NCBI RefSeq assembly: GCF_023498005.1
Contig: NZ_CP097289.1
Location: 744,001 to 808,000, forward strand
Reading direction: 5' to 3'
Length of the DNA stretch: 64,000 bases
From: Streptomyces durmitorensis
GTDB taxonomy: Bacteria; Actinomycetota; Actinomycetes; Streptomycetales; Streptomycetaceae
Every line of letters starts with the position of its first letter. Position 1 is the stretch's first letter. The notes under the pieces were generated by a model. That model saw only the letters and a program-made list of their open reading frames with translations. It was not told where the DNA came from and did not search any database. The position numbers were made by a program, and so were the translations under genes. Positions 1 to 10,222 of this stretch are shown here, piece after piece.

Positions 1-1078
1 AGGCCAGCACCGTGCCGTTGCCGTCGACGATGCGGATGTGCAGCCCTCGTACGGCACGGCCCAGCGGAGGGAACTCCGTCTCCAGGTCACGGGTGGCGAA
101 TTCACGGTTGAACACGCTGCCCGCGCACGTCTCGGTCATCCCGAACGCGGGCACGATCACGTCGTGGCGCAGTCCGTACGGGGAGAGCGCGTCCAGGAAG
201 GCCCGGACGGTGCCGGTCACGGTGGCCTCGCCGCCGGAAATGATGTGCCGCACCTGCGAGAGGTCCAACTCCTGCGGCGGTACCGGGCGTTGGGCGAGCG
301 CCTGGTTGATCTGCCCGAACAGGAAGTTGGGCGTGAACGTCACGCGCACCCGGTGGGCAGCGAGCAGCCGGAGAAACTCCACGGGGTCCGCGAGGACCGT
401 GGCCGGAGTCGCCATGACCTGATCGGCGCCGTTGAACATCGGCAGCAGGTTCGCCTCGATCGCCGCTATGTGGTCGGCCGATATCCAGTTCAGCGACGTG
501 TCGTCGGGCCCCAGATCCAGCGCCCCGGCCTTCCCCGCCTGCGCCGCGAGGAGGTTGGCGTGGGTGAGCCTGACGGCCTTGCTCGATCCGGTGGACCCGG
601 AGGTGAGCATCAGTACGGCGAGATCGTCCGGGGCGGGCGCGGGGAGCTGGTCCTGCCCGGCGGAGCCATGGCTCAACTCCTCGACCGTCACGGCCCGCAG
701 GCCGGTGTCGGGCAGGTCGCCGAGGGTCTCCTTGGACGCGATCACCAAGGGGTCGCCCAGGAGCGTGCGCAGGTGTTCCAGCTGCGTACGCCATCGGGAC
801 GGGTCGGCCGGCGGCGCGACCGGGCAGGGCACGACACCGGCCAGGACGCACCCCCAGAAGGCGCGGAAGAAGGTCTCCGGATCATGGGCGCACACCAGCA
901 CCCGTTCACCCGGGGACGTGCCGTGGTCGCGCAGCCCTCGGGCAATGCGGCAGGCGCACTCGCGCAAGTCGGCGTACGAGAGGAACGAGCCGCCGATGAA
1001 AGTGATGCCTCGGGATGCGTCCCGGGCCGCGCGCTCGAGCAGTTGGGGGAGCGTCGAAGCATGAGGTTGGTCCGGCAT
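1..1078 (-). CDS. AMP-forming acyl/aminoacyl ligase (adenylation enzyme), C-terminus outside window
   Basis: Reading leftward from ATG at 1078, 359 codons stay open and run off the window edge, so the C-terminal subdomain and stop are not visible. The product is an ANL-superfamily adenylating enzyme that would activate a carboxylic acid as acyl-AMP. The phosphate-binding loop LMLTSGSTGSSKA lies near residue 165, followed by the family motifs FNGADQ, ISGGEA and the A5-like [15 protein letters not shown] lies 10 nt before the start. It follows the ATP-grasp gene in the same direction after 153 nt, so the two are probably co-transcribed. Stand-alone adenylation enzymes next to ATP-grasp ligases are typical of specialised-metabolite clusters. 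The substrate cannot be read from the sequence. Confidence 0.85.
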   Translation of the reverse strand, partial: MPDQPHASTLPQLLERAARDASRGITFIGGSFLSYADLRECACRIARGLRDHGTSPGERVLVCAHDPETFFRAFWGCVLAGVVPCPVAPPADPSRWRTQLEHLRTLLGDPLVIASKETLGDLPDTGLRAVTVEELSHGSAGQDQLPAPAPDDLAVLMLTSGSTGSSKAVRLTHANLLAAQAGKAGALDLGPDDTSLNWISADHIAAIEANLLPMFNGADQVMATPATVLADPVEFLRLLAAHRVRVTFTPNFLFGQINQALAQRPVPPQELDLSQVRHIISGGEATVTGTVRAFLDALSPYGLRHDVIVPAFGMTETCAGSVFNREFATRDLETEFPPLGRAVRGLHIRIVDGNGTVLA

Positions 1079-1231
1079 GGGGGTGACGACCTCCGATCAG
1101 AGAAAAGCACCATGGCTGAGAATCGGCTCAGGCCGGACGCGAGTTGGCGCCCCGAGATGTGTGCCGAGCTCGGAATTTCTCGCAGATCCAGAATTTCTCG
1201 CGGAATCCGGCCGCAGGGTGCGCGGCTTCCG

Positions 1232-2395
1232 TCAGCCGCCGACCTCGTTGAAGCGCACGATTTCGTCGATGGTCTTCTGCAGCTTCAGTTCGTCCGGGTC
1301 GGACACGATCGCCTGCCCGAAGCGGCCGTAAGGACCGATCGGCGCATCAGGCGACGAAGGATATGAGATCTCGTCGAAGGAGAAGTTGCGCTCGAAGTCC
1401 TGCTGGGTGAGTGTTCCGTCGTTCGAGCGCCGCAGGAGCAGGTATCCGTAGAAGCGATCGGGCGTGCCGTTGTCCGGAGTCCCGGCAGGCTCTTCCCCCA
1501 GCGCCAGGCTGATTTCCACGTCGAAGAGGTCGACACCGAACGTCAATTTGTTGACCTGCGGAGACAGCGCCCCGGGGAGGCGTATGGCGCACTCGCCGAA
1601 AGTCAGTCCGGCTTCCTGCGCGAACGCTTCCATGTGGAATACGCAGTCAGGTGCCTCAAGGCTCTCAAGCACCTGCCCGGCGAGCTCTTCGGCCTGCCGG
1701 AACAGCTCCTGATGCAGCCTCCTGTCGAGGATGTGCGCGGACAGGATGCCGCCCTGCACGGCGCTGAGCGGCGAGATGTGGTTGCTGCTCATGGACGACC
1801 ACTGCAGACGGCCGCCCCTCCAGATGCCGTCCATGTAGACCTCGGGGGCGTCGACGAAGGACTCGGCGACGATCGCGACGTCCGACTCGCCCGGGAACAG
1901 CTCCAAGGCCCGCGCGTACTCGTGCGCAGTGCGGACGATGTTCGTGCGCAGCGAGCCGGCTCCGGTCGCCGGCTTGACGACGAAGACGTCCCCGAGATCC
2001 TTGGAAAGCTCAAGGAACGAGGTGTCCTTCGACGCGTACCGACAGCGCGCCCGCCTGATGTGCGGCGGCAGCTTTCCCTTCTGGAGGTACTTGTCCCGGA
2101 AATAGAGCGCGGCCTTTGAATCGGCATTGCCGGGGAGGCTGAGCTGCTGCCGCAAATAGGCGGCAGCAAAGACGCCCATTTCGTGGACGGTGAGCACTCC
2201 TGCCACATCATCAACACGGGCGGCGAGCACTGCTCGCAATACTTCCTGAACGTTCTCCATGTCGGCGACCCGCTTGAAGCGCCGCCCATTGGGCACACTC
2301 GCGGGCGCCTGCACGATATAGCAGGGATCCAATCCTCGGCGCTTGAGCGCCTGGTCGAGGTCATCCCTGTATCCGATAACAATCATCGTCGGCAT
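1232..2395 (-). CDS. ATP-grasp domain carboxylate-amine ligase
   Basis: The 387-residue protein has an ATP-grasp layout: an N-terminal pre-ATP-grasp region (MPTMIVIGYRDDLDQAL), the nucleotide-binding lysine and glycine-rich loop VVKPATGAGS near residue 150, and acidic metal-ligand segments HMEAF and GECAIRLPG near residues 255-275. Family members join a carboxylate to an amine through an acyl-phosphate, as in amino-acid ligases. The start is supported by GGGGAG six nt upstream. It is the first gene of a leftward unit with the adenylation enzyme. This context suggests peptide or amide bond formation in a natural product, which is inference. It contains none of the usual primary-metabolism ATP-grasp signatures I know (purine, biotin, D-Ala-D-Ala). 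Confidence 0.8.
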   Translation of the reverse strand: MPTMIVIGYRDDLDQALKRRGLDPCYIVQAPASVPNGRRFKRVADMENVQEVLRAVLAARVDDVAGVLTVHEMGVFAAAYLRQQLSLPGNADSKAALYFRDKYLQKGKLPPHIRRARCRYASKDTSFLELSKDLGDVFVVKPATGAGSLRTNIVRTAHEYARALELFPGESDVAIVAESFVDAPEVYMDGIWRGGRLQWSSMSSNHISPLSAVQGGILSAHILDRRLHQELFRQAEELAGQVLESLEAPDCVFHMEAFAQEAGLTFGECAIRLPGALSPQVNKLTFGVDLFDVEISLALGEEPAGTPDNGTPDRFYGYLLLRRSNDGTLTQQDFERNFSFDEISYPSSPDAPIGPYGRFGQAIVSDPDELKLQKTIDEIVRFNEVGG

Positions 2396-2498
2396 GCTTG
2401 TCTCCCCGTATTAAAGCTAGCCAACCAACACGTTGCATCGTGTCACACGGGTCACAGGAATGTGGATATGCGCAATCATGATCATTTGCTCGCCGAGA

Positions 2499-2514
2499 TG
2501 TGATTTAACTCACA
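2499..2514. promoter_or_regulatory. CRP/FNR-type palindrome TGTGA-N6-TCACA
   Basis: A perfect match to the CRP half-site pair TGTGA and TCACA with a 6-nt spacer sits 104 nt upstream of the ATP-grasp start, inside an unusually AT-rich stretch for this DNA. Two GTCACA direct repeats (2442-2447 and 2451-2456) lie between it and the gene. The region 2396-2726 has no convincing gene. Streptomyces Crp is known to act on specialised-metabolite clusters. Binding here is inference. Confidence 0.5.
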
Positions 2515-2662
2515 AGTAAAGCTTTAGTCGAATGAGCATGGAATGGCTCGCGCGAATAGCAGCGCCTCGCACACAGGCGATTAATTCAGCCGGTACAGGA
2601 AAACAGGGCTCATATGGCACCGCATATACAAGAAGAGACAAGAAGGGCGACGCGGTACGTGT

Positions 2663-2696
2663 CTTGGAGCGGGCGGCGGTCGCCGCCCGCTCCAAG
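2663..2696 (-). terminator. Strong hairpin terminator
   Basis: Perfect 16-bp arms (2663-2678 and 2681-2696) flank a 2-nt centre, 30 nt past the stop of the leftward aminopeptidase gene. There is no clear U-tract, as is common for actinobacterial terminators. Confidence 0.8.
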
Positions 2697-2726
2697 GGGC
2701 CGTCAGCCCAGCAAGTGGCCGTCAGC

Positions 2727-4262
2727 TCAGCGCAAGGGGCCCGGGGCCGGGAGCGAGGACGACGCCCGCCGCTCGCCGGGGGTCGCCTCACACGTCACGT
2801 CGGCTGCCGGGAGTCTGCCGGTGGCCAGGTAGGAGTCGACCGCGGAGTCGGCGCACGGGTTCGTGCTGTAGACACCGTGCCCCTCGCCCTCGTCGACCGT
2901 CACCATGCGCGATCCCTTCAGCTGACGGTGCATGACCTGGGCGGCGACCAGGGGGGTCTGCGAGTCCCACTCGTTCTGCACGATCAGCGCGGGGACCTTG
3001 TTGTTCACCTCGGTGACAGGCTCAACGGGCCTGTCCCAGAAGGCACAGGGCACGACACCGGATGCGAAGTCCCCGTACAAGGGGTAGCGGTCCGCGTCAC
3101 GGACCGAGTCCCTGCGGTACGTCTCGGGGTCGCGCGGCCAGGAGGAGTCACCGCACAGCACGGCCACGGCGGCGGAGATGTCGAACTCCGACGGGGGCTC
3201 CTCGGCAGGAGCAGGCCCCTTCGTCCGCTCCTCGGCAGCCTCCTTCAGCTTCACGACCCGCTCGGCGGCGGCGCGGACGGTGTAGAACTCCGGTCGGACC
3301 AGCTCGCGCACCCCGGCTCCGTCGAGCGGTACCCCGTCGACGACGATCGGGTCGCGGTCGGCCTTGGCGATCACATCCCAGAAGCTCTTGCTCACCGCGG
3401 CCGGCGTGTCACCCAGTCCATACGTCGCGTCGCGCGCGGCGGTCCACTTCGTCCACCGCTGGAACGCCCGCTCGGCCTGCGGCGCCCAGGTCCGGAACAT
3501 CCCGCGCCACATCTGCTGCGGGTCGACGGCACTGTCGAGGACGAAGCGGTCGGCACGCCGGGGGAACATCTGCGTGTAGACGGCGCCGAGTGCGGTGCCG
3601 TACGAGCCTCCGTAGTACGAGATCCTCCGCTCGCCCAGGACCGCCCGCAGGACGTCCATGTCCCGTGCCGTGTTGCGGGTGGTGATGTGCGGAAGGGTGT
3701 CTCCCGCCTTCGTACGGCACTTGTCCGCCACCGACTTGGCCCAGGCGACGTTCTTGTCGAACGTCCGCAGCGGGCGCAGCAGCACGTTCTCATCGGCACT
3801 GAGGCCGCACCGGACGGGGGTGCTGCGGCCGATGCCGCGCGGGTCGAACCCGATGAGGTCGTACCGGTCCTTCACCTTCTGGGGCAGTTGCTCTTCCAAC
3901 TGGAGCGGCATGTCGAGGCCGGGGCCACCAGGGCCGCCCGGGTTCGAGAGGAGCACGCCGTGGCGTTTGCCGGGGGCGCTGGTCCTCAGCCGCGATATCG
4001 CGATGTCGATCTTCTTGCCGCCGGGGTCGCGATAGTCCAGCGGAACCTTCAGAGTGGCGCACCGCAAGGCGGCGGGGATGTCGGCTCCGCAGCCCTCCCA
4101 GACCGGCTTCTGCTGGGTGTACGGACGCAGGGCGTCGGCTGTGGCCACGTCAGGAGCCGTACGGGTCAAGGGGGTTGCCGTGGCCGGGGCGGCTGCGAGG
4201 CCCGGGGCCAGAGCCGCCATCACGGTCACCGCGAGCAGCGGGACGAGCGGGCGTCTTTGCAT
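2727..4262 (-). CDS. Secreted alpha/beta-hydrolase, tripeptidyl aminopeptidase family
   Basis: The 511-residue protein starts with a signal peptide (MQRRPLVPLLAVTVMAALAP, then Ala-rich to about residue 30). The fold signature GGPGGPGLDMP is the oxyanion region, and the nucleophile elbow is GGSYGTALG. A late Asp (QNEWDSQTPL) and His (EGEGHGVYS) complete the triad, and the last part matches the TAP-like C-terminal domain. Such enzymes (SlpD/SlpE/Tap type) remove N-terminal tripeptides outside the cell. The ATG at 4262 was chosen over an upstream ATG at 4286 because GGAAGG lies 9 nt before it and the signal peptide then begins correctly. A strong hairpin follows, so it is probably monocistronic. 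Confidence 0.9.
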   Translation of the reverse strand: MQRRPLVPLLAVTVMAALAPGLAAAPATATPLTRTAPDVATADALRPYTQQKPVWEGCGADIPAALRCATLKVPLDYRDPGGKKIDIAISRLRTSAPGKRHGVLLSNPGGPGGPGLDMPLQLEEQLPQKVKDRYDLIGFDPRGIGRSTPVRCGLSADENVLLRPLRTFDKNVAWAKSVADKCRTKAGDTLPHITTRNTARDMDVLRAVLGERRISYYGGSYGTALGAVYTQMFPRRADRFVLDSAVDPQQMWRGMFRTWAPQAERAFQRWTKWTAARDATYGLGDTPAAVSKSFWDVIAKADRDPIVVDGVPLDGAGVRELVRPEFYTVRAAAERVVKLKEAAEERTKGPAPAEEPPSEFDISAAVAVLCGDSSWPRDPETYRRDSVRDADRYPLYGDFASGVVPCAFWDRPVEPVTEVNNKVPALIVQNEWDSQTPLVAAQVMHRQLKGSRMVTVDEGEGHGVYSTNPCADSAVDSYLATGRLPAADVTCEATPGERRASSSLPAPGPLR

Positions 4263-4473
4263 GTGGACGGTCCTTCCGATCGGCATGACTGGACAAGAAA
4301 GATCATTTCTGGCTCAGCGGCCGTGCGACTCATCCCGTGAGGCGGATTTTGTCCAACTCACGTGCCATGCCGAAAAGTTGTGTGTACTCCGCTGGTAGGA
4401 GCCATCGCGCGGTGCGGCCCCGACCTGAGTCCTGGCCGCACCTGCGCGTCGGCCGGTTCCTGGGAACGGCGGC

Positions 4474-5229
4474 TCAGAACTCGTCGGCGCCGTTGCGCAG
4501 TTCGGGCGTCCAGTAGCCGGTCTTCGCGACCGCGTCGTCGACCGCGATGCCGCCGTGGGGCGCGGTGACGGCCTTGGTTCCCTCGGCGGGCCCGTCGGCG
4601 GCGAAGAGGTTCACGTTGAACGAGGTGACAGCGCGGTTCTTCTCGTCGGCACCACCGTTGTTGATCCGCACGGCCGCGTAGGCCGGGGCGCCCGCGTCCA
4701 GCACGACGGGAGTGCCCGGCCTGCTCTTGGCGACGGCCGGAACGTCCTTGGCGGTCTGGATGTCGCCGAACGCGATCAGCGGGTGCCGCAGCAGCGTGCA
4801 GGCGTGTCCCGAGACGTTCGTGGCGGTCAGCGTGATGTGCGTGGTGGGCACGCCGTCCTGCTTGACCGCGGAGATCTCCACGTCGTCGGCGGCACAGGCC
4901 ACGGCCTTGACGCCGGGCTTCTTCTTGGCGCCGGTCCGCGCGGCGGAGTCCGAGGCATCGGAACCGGTGGTATCCGAGGCGTCAGCACCGGCGGAGTCCG
5001 AGGCGTCCGAACCTTCGGTGTCCCCGGCCGCGCCGCCCTTCGCGGCCCCGCCGTCGGCAGCCGCGTCCTTGCCGGAGTCGCCGTCCGTTCCGGTTCCGAC
5101 GGACGTCGAGGGCGAGGCGGCTCCCTCGTCCTGCACGCCGCCGTCGCCGCCGCAGGCGGTGAGCGTCAGGCTGAGCGCGGCGAAGGCGGCCGCGGCGAGT
5201 ACGGCAGGGCGGCGGATGGAGGTACGCAT
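4474..5229 (-). CDS. DUF4232 lipoprotein
   Basis: The 251-residue precursor has a lipobox LTAC at residue 26, so it should be lipid-anchored outside the membrane. A low-complexity linker rich in Asp, Ser, Ala and Gly (about residues 30-105) leads to a C-terminal DUF4232 domain with two Cys residues (CAADDVEIS and HACTLL) that could form a disulfide. DUF4232 proteins are common in Streptomyces. Their function is unknown, and the name rests on recognising the domain pattern. The linker contains an imperfect repeat of Gly/Ala-Ser-Asp-Ala-Ser-Asp units, encoded by similar DNA near 4940-5030. Confidence 0.85.
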   Translation of the reverse strand: MRTSIRRPAVLAAAAFAALSLTLTACGGDGGVQDEGAASPSTSVGTGTDGDSGKDAAADGGAAKGGAAGDTEGSDASDSAGADASDTTGSDASDSAARTGAKKKPGVKAVACAADDVEISAVKQDGVPTTHITLTATNVSGHACTLLRHPLIAFGDIQTAKDVPAVAKSRPGTPVVLDAGAPAYAAVRINNGGADEKNRAVTSFNVNLFAADGPAEGTKAVTAPHGGIAVDDAVAKTGYWTPELRNGADEF

Positions 5230-5549
5230 GTGGGGGCTCCCCGTGTGGTGCGGTGCTGTGGTCGACGCGCTGGGCCGTCAACTGGTCTGCTCACAGCTTC
5301 GGTTCCCGCGCCGACGTCCCGCTCACGTCCGGCTGACGCCTCGCTGACGCTCCCCGGCTCAGGCCGCTCGCGGCCGCCGCCGCCCACTGTTCAACACCCT
5401 CCGCGGGCAGTTGATATGCGGCTGAAAAAGCGGCTCGGCACTCGGCGATTACCGCGTTCGGGTGTCTTGGCGGACCCGGTGCAACCGGATGGACGCCCAT
5501 CCGCTTCCTGTCCGACACAGGCATCGCCACCCGTCGTGAGGAAGCCGCC
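5230..5549. other. Intergenic region without a recognised feature
   Basis: This 320-bp stretch separates the leftward DUF4232 lipoprotein gene from a rightward small gene and probably holds both promoters. I see no convincing gene, repeat or clear promoter hexamers in it. Confidence 0.4.
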
Positions 5550-5840
5550 ATGACTTCACCCGCCACCATCCTGCCGACCGTCAACTGGGACGCGGAGGCC
5601 GACTTCCTGCTGCCCCCGCCCGACCCGACGCAGCGTCTGGACATGGCGGCGCCGACCGTTCTGACGCCCCGTGACCGGCACCGCCTGAGCCTGCACGCCA
5701 CGCTCACCACGGCCGGGATCCCTCCCCACCCCGACGACACCAAGGCCATCGACGCGCTGAGCACACTCGATGACACGGTCGCCCTCGCGATCTGCCGGTG
5801 GCTCAGCACCCACGCCCATCCCGCGACCCCGCTCACGTGA
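5550..5840 (+). CDS. Small hypothetical protein
   Basis: A 96-residue acidic, proline-rich protein with no signal peptide or membrane segment. The second half (residues 40-90) looks like a small helical domain: a Thr-Pro-Arg-Asp-Arg-His segment, then SLHATLTTAGIP, then IDALSTLDDTVALAICRWL. GAGGAAG lies 5 nt before the ATG. I do not recognise a family. The regular third-position GC and the plausible ribosome site favour a real gene. It stands alone between divergent and convergent neighbours. Confidence 0.55.
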   Translation: MTSPATILPTVNWDAEADFLLPPPDPTQRLDMAAPTVLTPRDRHRLSLHATLTTAGIPPHPDDTKAIDALSTLDDTVALAICRWLSTHAHPATPLT

Positions 5841-5923
5841 CACGACGCGCACACTCACCGAGCACCCACCCACCCCGCGGCGGGGCACGGCCGGTCAGCC
5901 TCTACCGCGCCGGGCCCGGCCGG

Positions 5924-6130
5924 TCAGCCTCTGTGGAACAGGTCCTGCGGATCGACGCGCTCCCAGCGCGAGCGCGGGGCGGGGGTCCGCGGCACTTCCC
6001 GGTCCTTGGCACGCCACTCGGCCACCAGCGCGTCGTAGATGGGGGATCGCGAAGGAGCCTCCCCGCCACCGGCCCTTGTCCCGGCACGGGGCGGCCGCGG
6101 CGAAGGAACTCCACTCCCCGCATCGCTCAT
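5924..6130 (-). CDS. Small hypothetical protein
   Basis: A 68-residue protein whose second half contains IYDALVAEWRAKDREVP followed by a Pro/Arg-rich tail ending DLFHRG. That IYDALVAEWR-type segment recurs in small uncharacterised Streptomyces proteins, as far as I recall, so I favour this frame over its overlapping alternatives. The ribosome site is weak (GGAAAGG about 17 nt upstream). It lies just downstream of the UvrA-like gene in the same direction. No function is proposed. Confidence 0.45.
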   Translation of the reverse strand: MSDAGSGVPSPRPPRAGTRAGGGEAPSRSPIYDALVAEWRAKDREVPRTPAPRSRWERVDPQDLFHRG

Positions 6131-6215
6131 GCCGGGTCCAACGATCCTTTCCGCTCCGGGCAACGCCGCCCTCGTACCGAACGATTCCGAGAGGCCCTGG
6201 TGAACAACTCCCGGC

Positions 6216-8612
<2,397 letters not shown>

Positions 8613-8703
8613 GGTCTCTCCATCTGTTCGGGCGGAGCCGCCTGCGCGGTCTCCGCCGTGTCGCCTGGCTCGATCTGGTCGGTGTCGAGCTGTACGTCAG
8701 GTT

Positions 8704-9141
8704 CTACTTCGTCGGCGTGATTGCGGCAACGCGTTCCTGGATTCGGAGCAGGTTGCCCGCGGGATCACGTACGGCGCAGTCGCGCACCCCGTACGGCTGC
8801 TCGGTCGGATGCTGGACGATCTCGGCGCCCTCGGCCTGAAGCCGCGCGAAGGTGCCGTCGAGGTCTGCGGTGGCGAGAATGATGCCCGCGTAGGTGCCCT
8901 TGGCCATCATCTCGGCGATGGTGCGGCGCTCGGCTTCGGTGATGCCGGGGTCGGTGGCCGGCGGCTGCAGGACGAGGGATGTGCCGGGCTGATCGGCGGG
9001 CCCGACGGTGATCCAGCGCAGTCCGTCGTAACCGACGTCGTCGCGGACCTCGAAGCCGAGCGTGTCGCGGTAGAAGGCCAGGGACGCGTCCGGGTCGTCG
9101 TGCGGGAGGAAGCTCGCGTGCAGGGTGACGTCCATGGCCAT
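8704..9141 (-). CDS. VOC-family protein (glyoxalase/bleomycin-resistance fold)
   Basis: A protein of about 145 residues with the paired beta-alpha-beta-beta-beta modules of the vicinal-oxygen-chelate superfamily. The first module begins with the DASLAFYRDTLGFEV segment and the second ends with GVRDCAVRDPAGNLLRIQE, whose Glu is a usual metal ligand. Members act as dioxygenases, lyases or drug-sequestering proteins, and this one's substrate is unknown. Three possible starts lie within 9 nt (GTG 9144, ATG 9141, ATG 9135) and none has a clear ribosome site, so the exact N-terminus is uncertain. It lies 91 nt upstream of the UvrA-like gene. Pairing of a VOC and an ABC-ATPase resistance protein would suit self-protection, but that is inference. 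Confidence 0.8.
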   Translation of the reverse strand: MAMDVTLHASFLPHDDPDASLAFYRDTLGFEVRDDVGYDGLRWITVGPADQPGTSLVLQPPATDPGITEAERRTIAEMMAKGTYAGIILATADLDGTFARLQAEGAEIVQHPTEQPYGVRDCAVRDPAGNLLRIQERVAAITPTK

Positions 9142-9220
9142 CACGCTAGAGCCGGCTCAGGGGGCGGCGCTTCTCGATTCCTGATCGGTCGGACTGCGCC
9201 AGGATTCCCCGGGAAACGCC

Positions 9221-9252
9221 TCGGGGGCGGCACCACATGGTGCCGCCCCCGA
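9221..9252 (-). terminator. Hairpin terminator after the bL37 gene
   Basis: Perfect 15-bp arms (9221-9235 and 9238-9252) around a 2-nt centre, 15 nt past the stop of the leftward bL37 gene. It isolates that tiny gene from the VOC gene further left. Confidence 0.8.
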
Positions 9253-9267
9253 TCGCCGCGCCCGCCG

Positions 9268-9345
9268 TCAGGACTGGGGGCGGCTGCCGTGGTTCGCGCC
9301 GTTCTTGCGGCGGGCCTTCTTCTTGCGACGTCGCTTCGAGGACAT
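9268..9345 (-). CDS. 50S ribosomal protein bL37
   Basis: A 25-codon gene encoding a very basic peptide (Arg/Lys-rich first half, then KNGANHGSRPQS). This matches the pattern of the actinobacterial large-subunit protein bL37, which binds 23S rRNA. The call rests on the size, the KRRRKKKARRKNGANHG core and signals: GGAGG is 6 nt before the ATG, and a 15-bp terminator hairpin follows. It is much too short for ordinary gene finders and is easily missed. Confidence 0.8.
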   Translation of the reverse strand: MSSKRRRKKKARRKNGANHGSRPQS

Positions 9346-9472
9346 GGATACCTCCGTGGTTCCCGTGTTGCTTCCCGGGCTCGAGCCCAGGCGATCATGC
9401 CGCCCCTACCCACGACGAAGCTTCGTCATGACGTGGCCTACGTCACCAAGGACACCTCGCTCAGGGAGCGGC

Positions 9473-10102
9473 TCAGGCGGGGAGCGCGTCGACGGTGGGG
9501 ACGACCGTGCCGAACAGGTCGGTGATGGTGGTCAGGGCGGCGGTCTGGAGCGCGGCGGCGGGCAGGACGGTGCCGTCCGGGGCGGCGAGGGCGCGGGTGG
9601 CGGTGGCCTCCGCGATCACGGTGGGGCGGTAGCCGAGGTTGAAGGCTCCCTGGGCGGTGTAGTTGACGCACATGTGCGTCATGAAACCGGCGAGGACCAG
9701 GTCCTTGCCGCTGCCCGGGGCGATGCCCAGGTCACTCAGCGTCTTCTCGAGATCGGTGGCGTGGAAGGAGTTGGGGAACTGCTTCACCACGACCGCCTCA
9801 CCTTCCACCGGGGCGACCTCGTCGCTGATGGCCCCGATGTGGGCGCGGATGTCGTAGGGGGTGTTCTCGCCGCCGTCGTTGAGGATGTGGACGACCGGGG
9901 TGCCCGCGGCGCGGGCGCGCTCCAGGAGGCGGGCACCCGCCGCGAGCGCCGTCTCGGCGCCGTCGAGGGCCATGACGCCGGTGCGGTAGGTGTTCTGGAA
10001 GTCGATCATGATCAGGGCGGATTCGCTCAGCCGGGGCGGCTGGTCGTCCAGGCCGATCACGTCGCGCAGGGTCGTGGAGGGCTGATGCGTGTGCGTGCTC
10101 AT
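9473..10102 (-). CDS. Isochorismatase-family cysteine hydrolase
   Basis: A 209-residue cytoplasmic protein of the isochorismatase-like hydrolase superfamily. The expected catalytic triad is visible: Asp in ALIMIDFQNTY, Lys in VVVKQFPNSF and Cys in FMTHMCVNYTAQG. The superfamily includes nicotinamidases, N-carbamoyl amidohydrolases and isochorismatases, and nothing in the sequence fixes the substrate. A GAAAGG site lies 7 nt upstream of the ATG. It is downstream of the GlxA-type regulator gene in the same direction (120 nt). That arrangement is common and suggests the regulator controls it, which is inference. Confidence 0.85.
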   Translation of the reverse strand: MSTHTHQPSTTLRDVIGLDDQPPRLSESALIMIDFQNTYRTGVMALDGAETALAAGARLLERARAAGTPVVHILNDGGENTPYDIRAHIGAISDEVAPVEGEAVVVKQFPNSFHATDLEKTLSDLGIAPGSGKDLVLAGFMTHMCVNYTAQGAFNLGYRPTVIAEATATRALAAPDGTVLPAAALQTAALTTITDLFGTVVPTVDALPA

Positions 10103-10222
10103 GGGGTGCCTTTCGTGTGGTGCGGTGCATGACGGATCACGGCATGAGGCAGGGCGGAGCCGCAGGGCTCGGGCGCGCCTGCATGCCCAAGGAGTGGTGC
10201 TGGGTGAAGAGGGTGAAGAGGG

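Noticed and set aside
2442..2456. Two GTCACA repeats as a SARP activator site
   Set aside because: Their spacing is 9 bp, not the 11-bp periodicity expected for SARP heptamers, and only two copies are present.
2532..4340. Long rightward frame opposite the aminopeptidase gene
   Set aside because: It overlaps a well-supported gene and its terminator, and the composition is antisense-like with no family motifs.
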